DNA of 64,000 nucleotides from Flavobacterium gilvum. Its GTDB lineage: Bacteria > Bacteroidota > Bacteroidia > Flavobacteriales > Flavobacteriaceae. How positions within the stretch are numbered: the first letter of the stretch is position 1; each line of letters opens with the position of its first letter. The notes beneath the pieces were generated by a model. That model saw only the letters and a program-made list of their open reading frames with translations. It made no database searches and had not been told where the DNA came from. Shown piece by piece: positions 63,461 to 64,000 of this stretch. The stretch lies in assembly GCF_001761465.1 (NCBI RefSeq), contig NZ_CP017479.1, positions 744,001 through 808,000 on the forward strand. Direction: 5' to 3'. A program made the position numbers and the translations under genes.

Positions 63461-63552
63461 TCCCCCTAACCCCCGAAGGGGGAAACTATATTAGGAGGCA
63501 ATAATTATCAATTAACTTAAAAATTCCTCCCCTTCGGGGAGGCTAGGAGGGG
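63461..63552. repeat. Palindromic GC-rich repeat between yicC and gmk
   Basis: CCCCCTAACCCCCGAAGGGGG (in part) and CCTCCCCTTCGGGGAGG with GCTAGGAGGGG are each hairpins and are roughly complementary to each other. This 'CCCCTAAC ... CTAGGAGGGG' type of spacer is common in Bacteroidota. Its right arm ends 2 bp before the gmk ATG and supplies an AGGAGG, unusual in an organism that seldom uses Shine-Dalgarno sites. Confidence 0.7.
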
Positions 63553-64000
63553 ATGAATAAAGGAAAATTAATCGTATTCTCGGCGCCATCGGGGTCTGGA
63601 AAAACCACTATAGTAAGACATTTATTAGGACAGGAAGATTTGAATCTTGAATTTTCCATATCCGCAGCAACTCGTGAACCACGCGGTGAAGAAATAAACG
63701 GCAAGGATTATTATTTCATGTCTTTGAAAGATTTTAAAAACCACATCAAGGCCGAAGATTTTGTGGAATGGGAAGAAGTCTATCGTGACAATTTCTACGG
63801 CACCTTAAAAAGTGAAGTGGAACGTATTTGGGCTTTGGGCAAAAATGTGATTTTTGACATTGACGTTGCCGGAGGATTGCGAATTAAATCAAAATTCCCC
63901 GAAGAAACTTTAGCCGTTTTTGTAAAACCGCCAAGTGTCGATGAACTCAAAAGAAGACTAAAAGAACGCTCTACCGAAAGTGATGACAAAATCAATATGA
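63553..64000 (+). CDS. gmk: Guanylate kinase, N-terminal part
   Basis: It phosphorylates GMP to GDP. The P-loop (FSAPSGSGKTTIVRHLL) starts at residue 9; TREPRGEEINGKDYYF is the GMP-binding block; FIEWEEVY-like DFVEWEEVYRDNFYGT and VIFDIDVAGGLRIK follow. The right edge cuts it after 149 codons, about three quarters of the usual length. Confidence 0.96.
   Translation, partial: MNKGKLIVFSAPSGSGKTTIVRHLLGQEDLNLEFSISAATREPRGEEINGKDYYFMSLKDFKNHIKAEDFVEWEEVYRDNFYGTLKSEVERIWALGKNVIFDIDVAGGLRIKSKFPEETLAVFVKPPSVDELKRRLKERSTESDDKINM

Noticed and set aside
1..64000. Signs of a prophage, integrative element, CRISPR array or restriction/defence island
   Set aside because: No integrase, transposase, cas, phage structural or toxin-antitoxin genes and no regularly spaced direct repeats were seen.

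Overview
The window is AT-rich chromosomal DNA from a member of the Bacteroidota, almost certainly Flavobacteriaceae and most likely a Flavobacterium. The signs are a SusC/SusD pair with a one-piece hybrid two-component sensor, a PorZ-like type IX secretion protein, TAnnTTTG-type promoter boxes, few Shine-Dalgarno sequences, a two-domain PLP/lspA/ileS housekeeping layout typical of the family, and many short palindromic intergenic repeats. No rRNA, tRNA, CRISPR array, integrase or transposase was found.

Region 1 (1-21925) is a polysaccharide utilisation locus. Reading leftwards from a divergent control region are susC, susD, a GH88 unsaturated glucuronyl hydrolase, a beta-helix glycosidase resembling GH141 with a CBM6-like insertion, two GH29 alpha-L-fucosidases, a GH92 alpha-mannosidase, a GH35 beta-galactosidase and the start of a GH43-like beta-propeller enzyme that runs off the left edge. 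All have export signals. A 1350-residue hybrid two-component system (HTCS) is transcribed rightwards. The enzyme set suggests a fucosylated, galactose- and mannose-containing polymer with uronic acid; the lyase that should feed GH88 is not in the window. The control region holds the most interesting structure: an ancient tandem duplication. It contains two copies of a GAAAACGTTTTC palindrome, each followed by a leftward TAnnTTTG box, plus a decayed copy of the first 55-60 codons of the HTCS. Two strong hairpins inside the operon (after susD and after GH88) probably set the ratio of SusCD to enzymes.

Region 2 (21926-23500) is sparse: a terminator and several short possible peptides, two of which look like paralogues, one frameshifted.

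Region 3 (23500-31260) holds dinB (Pol IV), a CYTH protein, an RlpA-like protein, a small four-helix membrane protein, a large TonB-dependent receptor and pgi. Region 4 (31580-37700) has a DUF3108 / tryptophan 2,3-dioxygenase / M23 peptidase operon, and a tyrosine-degradation group (hmgA, hpd) with a four-helix-bundle protein gene lodged between them. Region 5 (37970-46640) has uvrC with a patatin/Omp85-like lipase, then a rightward group: a carboxypeptidase-regulatory-domain protein, an aspartoacylase-like hydrolase, a PLP decarboxylase, 5-formyl-THF cyclo-ligase and a small lipoprotein.

Region 6 (46640-58840) has the ileS-dksA-lspA operon (the ileS has an unusual GIHH active-site motif), a PQQ-propeller lipoprotein-like protein, GNAT-porZ-recO with a perfect 26-bp palindrome between the last two, and gdhA. 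Region 7 (59088-64000) has an outer-membrane protein, a cystathionine gamma-synthase, a DinB-like metal protein, an ArsC/Spx-like protein, a repeat- and RNA-rich gap, and yicC-gmk, with gmk cut by the right edge. Functions are read from motifs by eye; no database search was run.
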